Shown piece after piece: positions 23,043-34,348 of a stretch of 64,000 nucleotides of DNA (position 1 is its first letter; every line of letters begins with the position of its first letter). The position numbers were made by a program, and so were the translations under genes. Under the pieces are notes generated by a model. That model saw only the letters and a list, made by a program, of their open reading frames with translations. It had not been told where the DNA came from and did no database searches. This stretch comes from Rotaria sordida. Its lineage: Eukaryota > Rotifera > Eurotatoria > Philodinida > Philodinidae. The stretch is taken from NCBI GenBank assembly GCA_905250125.1, contig CAJNOL010000777.1, positions 40,104-104,103 of the forward strand, in the 5' to 3' direction.

Positions 23043-24739
23043 AAGATCATGTTCAAAAGATCATTAAAATCGAACAAATATTCAAGAATCAGTTTTCTAG
23101 AGCATTCTTCTTTTTTCGGTGTGGCAAGAACATTTTAGGATTTGTCATGCTGTAAATAGAGATTTTTTTAGAAGTTTTCTTACATTGCAAAAATGTTTAT
23201 ATTGAAAAATGGTCATAATGGTGGTCGAGAACATATTGGTAAGAAATGAAAGAAAGATATTACTGAAACTTGCACTTAGAATAAAGAAGGTTTAAAATTC
23301 TAGTATTTTTTTAGTTGGAAACTACATGGACGATGATGTAAGTGACTTATTTGCATCTTTGATCTGCATAACAGACAGACTTCATTTTTCAATCAGCTTA
23401 TGTTACCATTCGGATACATCAGTAGAGCTAGACGAAGTCGATAATTATTCCGAAATTAACAAAATAAAGTCATGAACGACATTGTATTCAGTTGTTTTGT
23501 TTAAGATTTGAAGGCAACAGGATATCAACATAGGTTTTTACGACAGAAGTTTTCATCATAACCAACAATGACAATAAACAAAAAGTATTCATGTTCGAAA
23601 TTTATCATCGTTTTTACGAAAAATTTCTAAACACTGAAAGATAGTATGAAATACCATTTAGTTATAGTTACAACGTTCTTTACTAACATCAGTGAAACTA
23701 AAACAAAACATCGTTTTTAAATGAAACATGAACACTGTCTTCTAAATAGAAGATCTTCATGAACTATTGGAGTCTTTGAAGCTCTACAAACAATTCTAGA
23801 CAAGAAGATGATCGAGAAGACTACGTATGGCGTAAAATCAATCCACAAGATAGATAACTATTGAACATTTACAAAAGTTATACTTTCTCGATAGTAGATA
23901 CCGTTTTGCATTATAAGAACATTGGCAAGAATATTTGGCACAGTATGACAGACTTGACGTTTTAACAACTACTGATTGGTAATTTCAGTCTTTTCAATAT
24001 AAACGTCTAAAAGCAACAACCAACGTTTGCATATCTCAGATAGAAAAAAAGAGATAGCGAAGAATGATCATTCTCTCATTTTTAGTAATCTTGATTGAAA
24101 TAATGACGAGAATTAGAACCAATGTTTCCAGCAGTGCAACATATCCATGAAAATAGTGGCTCAGCAAATCTTAGCCGAGAATATAGGATTAACAACAGCA
24201 CCTATCATAATGGGTACTTTCGCACATCGTGCGCCTCTCAGTTTCTGGATATTTGGTATCTCTTAGTGCAGTGAACAGGAGAGCAACATTTCTGCACTTT
24301 AAACAGTATCTTTCGAATAAAAAAAGACAACAAAGTTCTCTCTATAAATTGTATTAATATTGTGAGACCATTGTATTGATTGCCAACATTTAGTTTGAGT
24401 ACAAGGTTACATAGAACATTGAAGTGGAAGCAAAATCTTAGTTTAATGAAAACTAATATTTAATAGAAAACACAGTCAAACATAGGTGAAATCTTGGTTG
24501 ACGACAAAGAAGTGTATTAGTAGCTTTTATCTTTTAAAAGGCAAACGATAACACTATACGTAGAGGAAGGACCACAGTTAGATATCATTTAATTTCTTTA
24601 AGTTAAATTTAAGTAGACATCAGTTTGAAATTCAGTTACGCTAGCTGATATATAGATCTACGTCAAATGATATGTTTGAAATTTGCGTATGAGTGAAGAG
24701 AAGCTGCAAAGACAAACTCATACCCTATAGTCGTTGCTA

Positions 24740-25150
24740 CCTTTCATTTTTTTTCTAGATATTGCTACGACGTGAAATTTGGTTGATTTTTTGTTGACAC
24801 TCAACGATAAACTCTACCTGGTTTTAATTAAAAATAGGCTTGTTAAAAGTAAACAAAAGAGAAAAAAAATTTAAAAACGTCATTTATTCTATTGTTATTC
24901 TTTCCAACTTTCATTTACTTTTCATTTGTACAATGACTTAAGTGCCATTACGTTCGATATCTTGTTTCATACATTGTTATTTTTCTTTGATTCTTTCAAA
25001 GCGAAATTTTTCTCTTTCTGACAGGAACGAAATAAAGCAACACAGACATTGTTAATTCAATTGTTTTCCTGCTGTCTGTGATTGACATGCTAATGATGTG
25101 AACGAAATAACAAGAGGAACTAGATTGAATTTTCATTGAAGCAACAACAG
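24740..25150. repeat. Duplicated noncoding block, copy B
   Basis: This is the partner of 20310-20680 in the same orientation, with the same order of matching segments. Here the block is not next to the start of an ART-TPR gene. It lies about 390 bp beyond the 3' end of copy 2 (25538). Left of it, at 23050-24740, no ART-TPR coding remnant is visible. Confidence 0.72.
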
Positions 25151-25537
25151 AACAACGGTTTCTCCTTGCCCAATATATTGCTATTAGTTAATAAGTGATT
25201 CAAGCAAAAGAAGCTGCTCATATCGTACTCCATCACTAAAGATATGTATCATACATTATAGTTGCTGAATCAATTTTTCATTCATTCGTTTTTCTGTCAT
25301 CGTGATTGTGGATGAAAAAATATCAAAAATGTTCAGTCTGAGCATGCACAAATACAACAATTGATACCATTTTCGAAACAATTAATGTTGTTTTCAATGA
25401 ATGAGAGAACATATATATTGACATTTTTTTATCTGCAATAATATGTTTATATGAATATATAGTGATTAGATGCTACTCTTTTTATTCTTTATTTTATTAG
25501 TGTCTGTTAACCCTACAAGGAATAATAAACGTCAATA

Positions 25538-27979
25538 TTAAAAAAAAGTCAAGTCACTATCAACCAAATCTGAATGTTTCGGAGGCACGACAGTTTCGGC
25601 TATTTTATGTGCTTTTTCATGAAGTTCAAATGCTTTCGAGTCGTCATCCATCTTGTTATACACTTCGTCAATGTTGTTGTAGAGTTCAGCCAAATCGGGA
25701 TGATTCGGAGGCAGATATTCTTCTCTTATATTAAGTGCTTTCTCATAAAACTCAAGTGCTTTCGAATAGTCACCCATCTTGCTATACATAAGACCAATGT
25801 TGTTGTATGAAGTAGCTAAACTGGAATGATTCGGAGATAGATCTTTTTCGTAGATTTTATTTGCTTTCTCGTAATATTCGAGTGCTTTCGAGTAGTCATC
25901 CATGTTGTTATATACGCCACCAATATTGTTGTAGGATTGAGCCAAATCGGGATGATTTGGAGGCAAATATTCTTCTCTTATTTTAAGTGCTTTTTCGTAA
26001 AATTCAAATGTTTTCGAGTAGTCACCCATCTTGTTATACACTTCTCCAATATTGTTGTAGGATTGAGCCAAGTCGACATGACTCAGAGGCACAGATTCTT
26101 CTCTTATTTTAAGTGCTTTCTCGTAATATTCAAGTGCTTTCGAGTAGTTACTCGTGTCATTATATGTAAGACCCATGTTGCTGTATAAAGTAGCCAAATC
26201 GGGATGATTCGGAGGCAGAGCTATTTCGTAGATTTTATTTGCTTTCTCGTAATATTCGAGTGCTTTCGAGTAATTACCCAGATTATTATACGTAAGACCA
26301 ATGTTGGTGTATAAATTAGCCAAATCGGGATGATTTGGAGGCAGATATTCTTCTCTTATTTTAAATGCTTTTTCGTAAAATTCAATTGCTTTCGAGTAGT
26401 CGCCCATGTTGTGATACGCTTCACCGATATCGTGGTAGATGTGAGCTGATGAAGGACAATCTTCAGATACAATATTTCCTTTGATTTCGAGGAATTTTTC
26501 GTAAAATGAAATTGCTTCTTTGTATTGTCCTTCCATACTTTTCACCCGTCCAAGCTGATGATGGATATGTGCTCTATCACTGTCACTTGATGAGTTCTTT
26601 AGTAATTCATTGTAGAGTGCTTGAGCTTGATTGAAGTGACGTACTTTGAGTATCAGTTTACCCATTCGATACCATCCGACGCCATCAATCTCTTCTCGTA
26701 CGCGTTGAGTGAGACCGGCCAATTGTGGATCATTGTCATCTGTAAGTGTTAATTGTACTTCCCAGAGACGACTACTGGTGATTGTCTGCTTGATTTCACC
26801 AACATGAAAAATAGTATGCATTGAGAATAGAGTTTCTTTTTCACTTTTAATAGCACTGTATTCGTCGATAAGCGCGAACGGAGTATTTGAAGCCAAAGCT
26901 TTACTTTGATCGATTGTCATAATGAAGAGAACACCCACAGTGTCTTTCTTTTTGTACAATGCACGTTCAACAAATTCCATGGCTACGTGTTTTTCTGTAC
27001 TAGTAGACAAGAAGTTGTTGAACGAGAGAAGTCCACCTTTCGAATGCAGTAGATGTTGAAAATCCTGTTGGGTGAATCCTTGACCACGATAAACGATAAA
27101 CAGTTTCGTATACCCACTCGATTGTTCTTCATGCAGTTGTGTCAATTGTCGATGAATATTGCGAATGAAAAAGCCCATTTTTATCATGGTCTCTATATCG
27201 AGTGACCGAAGGGCGCGATTAAGCATGCCGTAGAGAAACATTTCACAACTATACCACCATATTGGCGATTTCTGGTGGTATTCACGCTGAAAGTATTCCA
27301 ATTGGGATCCAGGAATATTTTTGCTACGACAATAGACAACAAAGTCTTCCATCCACTTATCATCGTCTTCATCAATTTCCAGTAGAATCTCTTTGAATAA
27401 TAACGAATACATGAAGGATGGTTCCAATTGATCGAGATTTTGTTCATTCGATGTTGCTGCTATCATCATTTGCTTTGGAACAAAGCTCATTGGAATTGTA
27501 TCGTGATCACATTCGCGGGCGACCTTTTGTAACGACTCACAAATAGGCTGGATTGAAGTAAAAATACCTCGAATTTTCGACCATTCTTTTGCCCATTGTT
27601 CATGTAGTGCTTTGTTGACACAAAAGATGTAAATGGAATCTACTTGTGCCATCTCATGAATGTCTGACACGAGCTGCTGTCCTAAAGCTCCGGAAGAGAC
27701 AACGAAAGCTTTTTCGTCATCCATGTCGTCGAGAACTTCAATGCATTGTGCCGACGTCGTACAGAGATTAACTTCGTGGACAACACTGCGCAATTGCACG
27801 AGCGTATTTTGACAATCCTCATTCGCTTGATCAATATTACCATCAACCCAGATAAGCAAATAATTTTGAACCATAAACCGTCTTGGTTGGATGATATCTG
27901 ATAATGGTTTTGAAGTTGCAACGGCACACATTGGTAGTGTGGAAATTTTTTGTTTTGAGTTTTTTTCACACATATACAT
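25538..27979 (-). CDS. ADP-ribosyltransferase with TPR array (copy 2)
   Basis: This is a single-exon paralogue of 813 residues with the same order of domains. The N-terminal alpha/beta domain spans about 38-165 (NYLLIWVDGNID, then FVVSSGALGQ and IYIFCVN). The ART domain spans about 178-400 with an intact triad: Arg298 in VYRGQG, STS at 325-327, and Glu380-Lys-Glu382 before TLFS. About nine TPR units follow, from about 430 to 800. Compared with copy 1 it has about three fewer TPR units and a different N-terminus (35 residues before MVQNYL). It ends soon after a diverged last unit (DDDSKAFELHEKAHKI). It also shows near-identical 126-bp DNA units (25640-26420). Met36 is an alternative start. Both paralogues point the same way, which suggests an old tandem duplication now separated by about 5.3 kb. 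Confidence 0.92.
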   Translation of the reverse strand: MYMCEKNSKQKISTLPMCAVATSKPLSDIIQPRRFMVQNYLLIWVDGNIDQANEDCQNTLVQLRSVVHEVNLCTTSAQCIEVLDDMDDEKAFVVSSGALGQQLVSDIHEMAQVDSIYIFCVNKALHEQWAKEWSKIRGIFTSIQPICESLQKVARECDHDTIPMSFVPKQMMIAATSNEQNLDQLEPSFMYSLLFKEILLEIDEDDDKWMEDFVVYCRSKNIPGSQLEYFQREYHQKSPIWWYSCEMFLYGMLNRALRSLDIETMIKMGFFIRNIHRQLTQLHEEQSSGYTKLFIVYRGQGFTQQDFQHLLHSKGGLLSFNNFLSTSTEKHVAMEFVERALYKKKDTVGVLFIMTIDQSKALASNTPFALIDEYSAIKSEKETLFSMHTIFHVGEIKQTITSSRLWEVQLTLTDDNDPQLAGLTQRVREEIDGVGWYRMGKLILKVRHFNQAQALYNELLKNSSSDSDRAHIHHQLGRVKSMEGQYKEAISFYEKFLEIKGNIVSEDCPSSAHIYHDIGEAYHNMGDYSKAIEFYEKAFKIREEYLPPNHPDLANLYTNIGLTYNNLGNYSKALEYYEKANKIYEIALPPNHPDLATLYSNMGLTYNDTSNYSKALEYYEKALKIREESVPLSHVDLAQSYNNIGEVYNKMGDYSKTFEFYEKALKIREEYLPPNHPDLAQSYNNIGGVYNNMDDYSKALEYYEKANKIYEKDLSPNHSSLATSYNNIGLMYSKMGDYSKALEFYEKALNIREEYLPPNHPDLAELYNNIDEVYNKMDDDSKAFELHEKAHKIAETVVPPKHSDLVDSDLTFF

Positions 27980-29119
27980 TATTGTAGACGAGGTATTCTA
28001 CTATGATATCATATAATAAAACTTTCGATATTAACTATTTTATAAAATTCTAAACATCGTGATCAGAACTTTCAGTTAATCCTAAGCAAATTATTCAAAA
28101 TTTAATTCACTTGAAATTTAAATACTTTGCATTTAATTTATAATTTATTAAGTTATACACAAAATACAAATAATCTATTTCTCTTTGATATTTTATCCCA
28201 ATCAGACGAATAGGAAAAACAATGCATAAAAATGCGTGGAATTTTATCGAAAACAAAATCGTGAAAAGTATATATTTTTATGTATTCAAAACGCTTTGAA
28301 GTTTTCGAACGAATATATATCCAATCAAAAATCTAAGGCGTTATGAGCGCGTTTACATGAGCGCTTTTTACGAGTATTTTTTTCGTTGTACGTCTCACTG
28401 AAATAAAATATCAAAAAGAAATAGAGTGATTTAATTTAACTCATAATTAAATAAACTATAAATTAAGTGCAAATTATTTAGATATAAAATAGATTAAATT
28501 TTGTATAATTTATATTTAAATAAATTAAGTTGGCTACAATTTTAATTATTTTTAAATTTAAATTACGAACAAAAACACTTTGACTTCATTTTAAATTAAA
28601 ACTACTGATAACTTAATTTACTCATAAATTAAAAGTGAAAATAAATATAAAATTTGCAGAATATCTCAGGAGATCTGTTCAATTTCTGCCAGAATATCAA
28701 GAGTTTTCCACAAGATCCGATTGAGATTAATTAAGGATCCACTAGGATGTTGTGAGGCGCCGAGGATTTTCGAACATCTCATGAGAATCTCTTAAAGATG
28801 GTCTAGGGATTCCTAGAGTATCGTGCGCAGGTTCCAGTGAAATTTTCTCAGAAGCTACTGGTGATTAATGAAGAATCATCTGGAGGCGACATTTATAAGG
28901 GTTTGGAGAACCTATGGAGTTAAGTTCTATACATGTTTACGGAAAAGTTTCATGGAATAGCGATTGAAATTTAGGCGCTCCGCGTAAGAGACTTTTGTGG
29001 TAGTGTGGAAACGGAATTTGCCAATTTTTCCGCGAATTGCCATGCTTGTCGGTGCAAGATATGGAGTCTTTTTGTGAAAAGTCGACCTTCAATATTTACT
29101 TTTGCAGGTATGCTTTCAG

Positions 29120-29970
29120 CCGCGTAACTGACCTTTTATGTCAGCGTCGCCACGAAGAGCGGTGACCAATGCTCGTCTCCGTATATACAGCGAAGTCTAT
29201 CTACAATTTACCATGCTGAAAAAATTTTTAACTAATTAAACCAATACTGAAATACTTCTAGCTCAGATATTCATCAATAAGATGCTTGAAACGAACTCAA
29301 ATCAATGCATTGCAGTCTCAATTACTGCACTTCTTACTTCAAATTACGATTATAATTTACCTGGGTTTCATGTGCCAGTTTCTCTGTGCCTCATTTACAT
29401 GGAACTTACAAGTTGAATTATAGTTACAATCTGGTAAAAATTTACCTATCGTGCTTTCCCTCTTTTGGGTTCTTCTTAAGCTCTTCGGAAAACATGATTT
29501 GTATTGGTAATTCAAAACGGCGACTGTACAAAGCGCATAGGCGTTATTATTCAGAGCTGAATTCAATTTCTCTGATTTTCAATTCTCCATATATTTGTAA
29601 TTCAAGCCCTCAATTGTCCAGAAAGATCTTTGCTCGCATAGATAGCCTTTTATTTCAGCATCTCGACGTGGGGATGCGTTGCGATTCCTAAGAAGTCGCA
29701 ACCGATACTAGTCCCTATGTACACAGCGAAACCTATCTTCAATTTATTATGTTGAAAAGATGTCAATCGAGCAAATAAATCCTGGAATACTTCTGTTTTA
29801 GTTATCCTGTAATTGGATAACCCAAACTGACACAAATAGCCGTGTTGCAGGTTCTGAATTATACACTTTCCAACTTCAAACTATCACAATAATTCTTTTA
29901 AACTTCATGTGCTACTATCTTTTTGTCTGATTTTCACAAAACTCATTACATGAACTATAAATGTTGTTTC
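29120..29970. repeat. Diverged tandem duplication, unit about 520 bp
   Basis: The segment from 29128 (CCTTTTATGTCAGCGTC, then ACAGCGAAGTCTATCTACAA and TTTACCATGCTGAAAA) is repeated from 29647 (CCTTTTATTTCAGCATC, then ACAGCGAAACCTATCTTCAA and TTTATTATGTTGAAAA). Both are followed by matching ...TGTTGCAG/CATTGCAG...TTTCATGTGC segments. It is noncoding. Confidence 0.65.
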
Positions 29971-29979
29971 AATAAAAAT

Positions 29980-30240
29980 CTTGCGTGCGGCTTCTCTTTA
30001 GCTCCTCTGATATAAAATAGTCAAAAATTCGAATTATAATTTATAATTGCAATAAAATTGTGCCTTAGGCTTTTTTGGCAACTTTTATACAAAATAGCCA
30101 AAATCTTGAAAGATAATTTATAATTCAGATAGAATAATGGCTTTGGCTCTTTTAGCTACTTTTATATAAAGTAGCCAATATTAGAACTAATTTATGATTC
30201 AAATAAAATTTTGACTGTGGCTATTTGCTAGATTTAGTGC
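29980..30240. repeat. Minisatellite of about 77 bp, 3-4 copies
   Basis: The unit contains GGCT(C/T)TTTT(A/G)GC(T/A)AC, then TTTTATA(C/T)AAA(A/G)TAGCCAA, then a TAATTTATRATTCA tail. Starts fall near 29989, 30068, 30145 and 30219. Copies differ by several substitutions. Confidence 0.7.
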
Positions 30241-32739
30241 TGGTTCGAATTTTTTTTTCATTTATTTTGGAAGTGGCGTTATGCTCGAAGACCTTTATTT
30301 ATATTCGAACTCGAATTAGGCAATTTGTGGAGAAGTTCTTGCATTTGCTGATTTGTTAGCTTCCCAAGAGTGAGATTGGTATGTTTCATCAACATAGTTC
30401 TCGGTGGAATATAAGCATTATAAAAGTTACTCTGTTTGACATGGTTTGTGGTGATACCAGTTTACGTGTAAACGTTACATCAATCAAGACTATTGATTGC
30501 ATATGCTTAACATCCTCAATCGGAACGTTCCTGAAATCGCTTTCTAGGAATTAAAAGGCCTCATTTTCATGTTCCGTCATTTTTCGGTCTTTGCAGCTAC
30601 TCTTGACACACAATTTTAGTTTTATTGCTAGTCTAGTAATGTAAAAAATTAAATATACTCACTTAATAAGTGATAGTGGTGTATGCGAGGTTTTTTTTGT
30701 ATGCTTGCAAACGATTTTACTCTGTATTAATCGTTGACGAAGTTACTTGTTTTCTTTTCTACTTACATTTGTTTATGTGAATTAATGAAGCATCACATTT
30801 TCATCAGACAAGTCGTTATTGTTTATGAATACGCCATTCATCACATGTATTTTATTCTTTCTATGTTCTCCCTCCTTTTTTTGCTTGCGTTTGTGTTTCG
30901 TTCTGTTATAATGAAACAATATACAAGGATATTTACAGATACAAGTGTATTACGATTAAATTTTGAAATTTCTCTCTTATGAATAAACGAAACAATGATA
31001 GTCTGATCTCTTACTTATATGAGAAACGTTAGCAGTGCCTTGTTTAACGTTAGATTTCTTCTCGGTCACCCAGTGAAAAATTCTAAGGATTAAAATTTCA
31101 AAATCCGATGGGTCTAATCGAAATTGAAAATTCGATCTTTGTGAGACAAAATCAAGATTTTAATCGATTACAACCTTGATTCTTTTTTTGCACAAAAAAG
31201 GGATTATTGATTTCGATTATTTTCCATGGGAGTTTGAAGTTTTTATAAATTTTAATTGCTCGAATTTTTTACTGGGTTGTTATCTGTTAATTCTTTTCAA
31301 TCTATTATTACTTATTAATTTATTTTGATTTGTTATTACCTGCTAATCAATTTTAATTTATTATCACTTCTTAATCGATTTTAATCATACACATTGATGA
31401 TAAGTACTTTTCTCGAGATCCGAATGCGATACCCTAATTTTTCATAATTTTCCTGAATTGCTCATGTTTAGAAATCATGAAGTTGCCACAAAGCTAAACT
31501 CCAGCAAATAAAGTAAATTTGGAGCTACTACATAAATTGTTCCAAACTGAGATGGTGTAATTACATCAGAAATCGTAATTAATTGTATGCATATTTTCAC
31601 TTTTTTTCAATCTAATACTTTGTATATAAAATGCTTTTGTAATTTGTATCCTCACAGGTTTACTCATCTCATGTGTGTCTCCTACGAACGAAAACAATCA
31701 GTTTCACTTTATTACTACTTTTTCGAATCGATTAAGCAGGATTCATATTTTCGATGAACGTGCTATTGATAAAAAGCAATTTTAACCGTATTATTCTATC
31801 TAAATTATGTTTTGGAAAAGGCACTAATATTGTTCATGATCGTATGTATCGCATTTGTTCTAGAACGTATGTTCTAATGAATATTACATGACATTTTTAT
31901 CTACCATAGTCTTGATAACAATTTATACAATCGATTGAATAGATTAGAATCGATTAACAATTAAAATCAAATTACTACTCTGATAATCGTTGATAATCAA
32001 ATGAAAACCTCTGAATCAAATTTTTATCGATTCAGATTTCAATCAATTGAAAAGATTCAAATCGATTATCGGTGAAAATCTGATTATAGGCGAGATAATC
32101 AAGAATAATCAATGACGTAGATTATTTTTTCAATTGATTTATAAATTTTAATCAATTTCAATCGAATTTTCTGCAAAAAGTGGAAGGCGCGTTCAAAAGA
32201 TGAGATTCTGACACCGACAATCAAAAATAATCGTAATTTTCTCATGAATAAACCATTATTATGAGAGAGAGCTTACTAGAGAATTCTTTTCAGCAAAACT
32301 AACTAGAATGGTTTAGTGTCGATCTACAATTCGTGTTTCAAACATATTCATATAATTTTAGTGAGACTCTACAATGACAATGAACTTTTTCGGACTTCAG
32401 AAACTTAAAGAAAATTTTACATTTATATTTTGTCGAAAACTTTTATCTAAATACTGCGTATATGTTACTGTCTTTATCAAAAAATGTCTTGAGCATACAT
32501 ATGAATTATTAACTCTGGAAAAGATTTTTCAAGATGTAATACTTAATTTTAATATGTAAACAGTTGTTAAAATATGTATTGTAAACATTGAAAATTACAA
32601 AAATTATCTATACTGATTTCGATAAGAGCAATCTGTCTACATAAAAAACTATGTTTGAACTTTTGACAACTCAAATTATTATTTTGATTATATAATTCCA
32701 TCTGAGCACCTTTTATTAGGCTAAACAATTTTACCTCAG

Positions 32740-33110
32740 GAATAGTAGAAAAACTGATTTTTGAATTTCAACTTGAAACTTTATATAGAAACAGACCTTA
32801 ACAAGAGTAGATTTCTGTGAAAGTTTCAGATTTTTTAATTTACTTCCATCCTGAAATGAGAACATCAAATCTGCTGGTGTATGTGAGTGACGTAAAACAC
32901 ACGTTATTACATATGTAAAGTTTCCAGTCGAAATTCCAAAGTCAGTATTTCTGGTGTTCTTGAGGGAAAACTACAGCATTTATTTAAGAAATATTGTGAA
33001 AGTGCAGTAGTTCCATAAAAATAAATTAAAGACGCGAAGTCTTTTCAGGGTATTCATATCTCATTTGGATCTACATGACGTACAATGTCCTAATGTAAAA
33101 GCGATTGAAT
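32740..33110. repeat. Dispersed repeat family, member 1
   Basis: This segment matches 39870-40290, with shared strings such as TCTG(C/G)(T/C)GGTGTAT(G/A)TGAG and TCTACATGA(C/G)G. The order of matches is conserved: TCGAAATTC, GTATTTCTGGTGTTCTTGAG, then TATTCATATCTCAT. Part of it (TTCAACTTGAAACTT, then AGACCTTAA) also matches 49190-49250. Confidence 0.6.
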
Positions 33111-34348
33111 AGATGGTGATCTGCCTCGTAGTTTTGTCACTATTATACAAAAGAGTCCGTTTATAATTAGAACGTCAATTTTTGAGAGTTTTTCAAGACA
33201 TTGAACTTATCGTCACTTTTCTCTCCTTAAAAAGTAAGGATTTAAATAAAAGCTCTGTCATACGCTTTCAAACATAAAAATCAACAGTATAGAATGAAGA
33301 TCCACAGAATACACTGGATTGCCAAATGAGTTACTTTTGACTCTTGTTTGTTGAATATCTTCCACAAAATTTATGGTGTACAGCGGAAAATTTTACCATA
33401 ACCTATTCAATACAGCTTTTACATACCATACATATTTCATGCGACTTCGATATAGTTTGCCCAAGATCGATTTTTGAGGGGGAAGAGGTTAGCCTTAAGG
33501 AAACTACACTCGCTCCTTTCCGAATGTCAAAATCGAAATTTTTTCGATTTTTGGTTTTTCACAACTAACATAGCTTCAAAGTATTCTCTGTTAAGTGCCA
33601 TATAAATGAGAACCCTTCATTCTCTAGCAAAAAAACTCGCGCTATGATTATTCTTCGTATGTAAAATTCTACTAATGATAATGATTATTTCACATTCCAA
33701 AGATGCTAAGAGTATGGGTCGTAGATCTCTAACATCACTGAATATGACCAGTTTTCAATCACTTCAGTTGGAAAAAAAGGTCCTGATACACAGGAAAATT
33801 TATTTTTTGTTTTTCTCAAAATCAACTTTTACACAAAAAATTGCAGAATCCTTGCTGTTTCTCTGACAAAGTACGTTTGATCAAGTTGAAACTCTTTTTA
33901 CAGGTACTGGACACTGTTTGGAATGCCTACTTTTGTTTTTGAAAAGTATTTCATCGCTGATTTTTGGCAGATTTTACAATAAAAGCTCTCATCAAAAAAA
34001 CATGTTTTTCTTTTTACAGCTACGCTCAGTATTTTGATCTTTTTATACAAATGAAAGGAGATAAAAAGAAACCAGAAAAAGTTGACATCTCAAACAGTGT
34101 CTAACATTCACAAATGTTCTCATACTGAAAAACCCTTCTAGTCATAGTAGAAAGATGGCGTAAGTCTATGCGGAAAAACTTGACATTTTGTATGCTATTC
34201 AATTCGTTCTTTAATTTATTGTCTAATCCTATAGTTTGCTTTTGCAAGTGCACACGCACACCACACATACATATATATTTTAGTCTCATCCTAATTATAT
34301 TCTTTTTTTTTCTTGTTTGATCATAATTTTATATAAGCAAGTATAATA

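Larger units (their letters stand above)
20278..25537. other. Spacer between the two ART-TPR genes
   Basis: No gene is seen. It contains a duplicated noncoding block (20310-20680 and 24740-25150), a mariner-type inverted repeat around an N gap (20978-21167) and a large palindrome (22575-23042), each listed separately. About 23050-24740 holds nothing I recognise. Short open frames, including 22715-22951, come from the palindrome. Confidence 0.6.
27980..34348. other. Gene-poor region with old tandem and dispersed repeats
   Basis: No gene is supported. About 28010-28650 is very AT-rich and plain. A diverged tandem pair lies at 29120-29500 and 29640-29970, and a minisatellite of about 77 bp at 29980-30240. 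Sequence built from AATCGATT/GATTTTAAT-like words recurs at 31080-31400 and 31920-32200. One member of a dispersed repeat family lies at 32740-33110. All open frames here (for example 29386-29691, 30734-30982, 33344-33568) lack family motifs. Confidence 0.6.

Noticed and set aside
29357-29835. Three overlapping open frames on both strands
   Set aside because: They lie in a diverged tandem noncoding repeat and are not conserved between its two copies.
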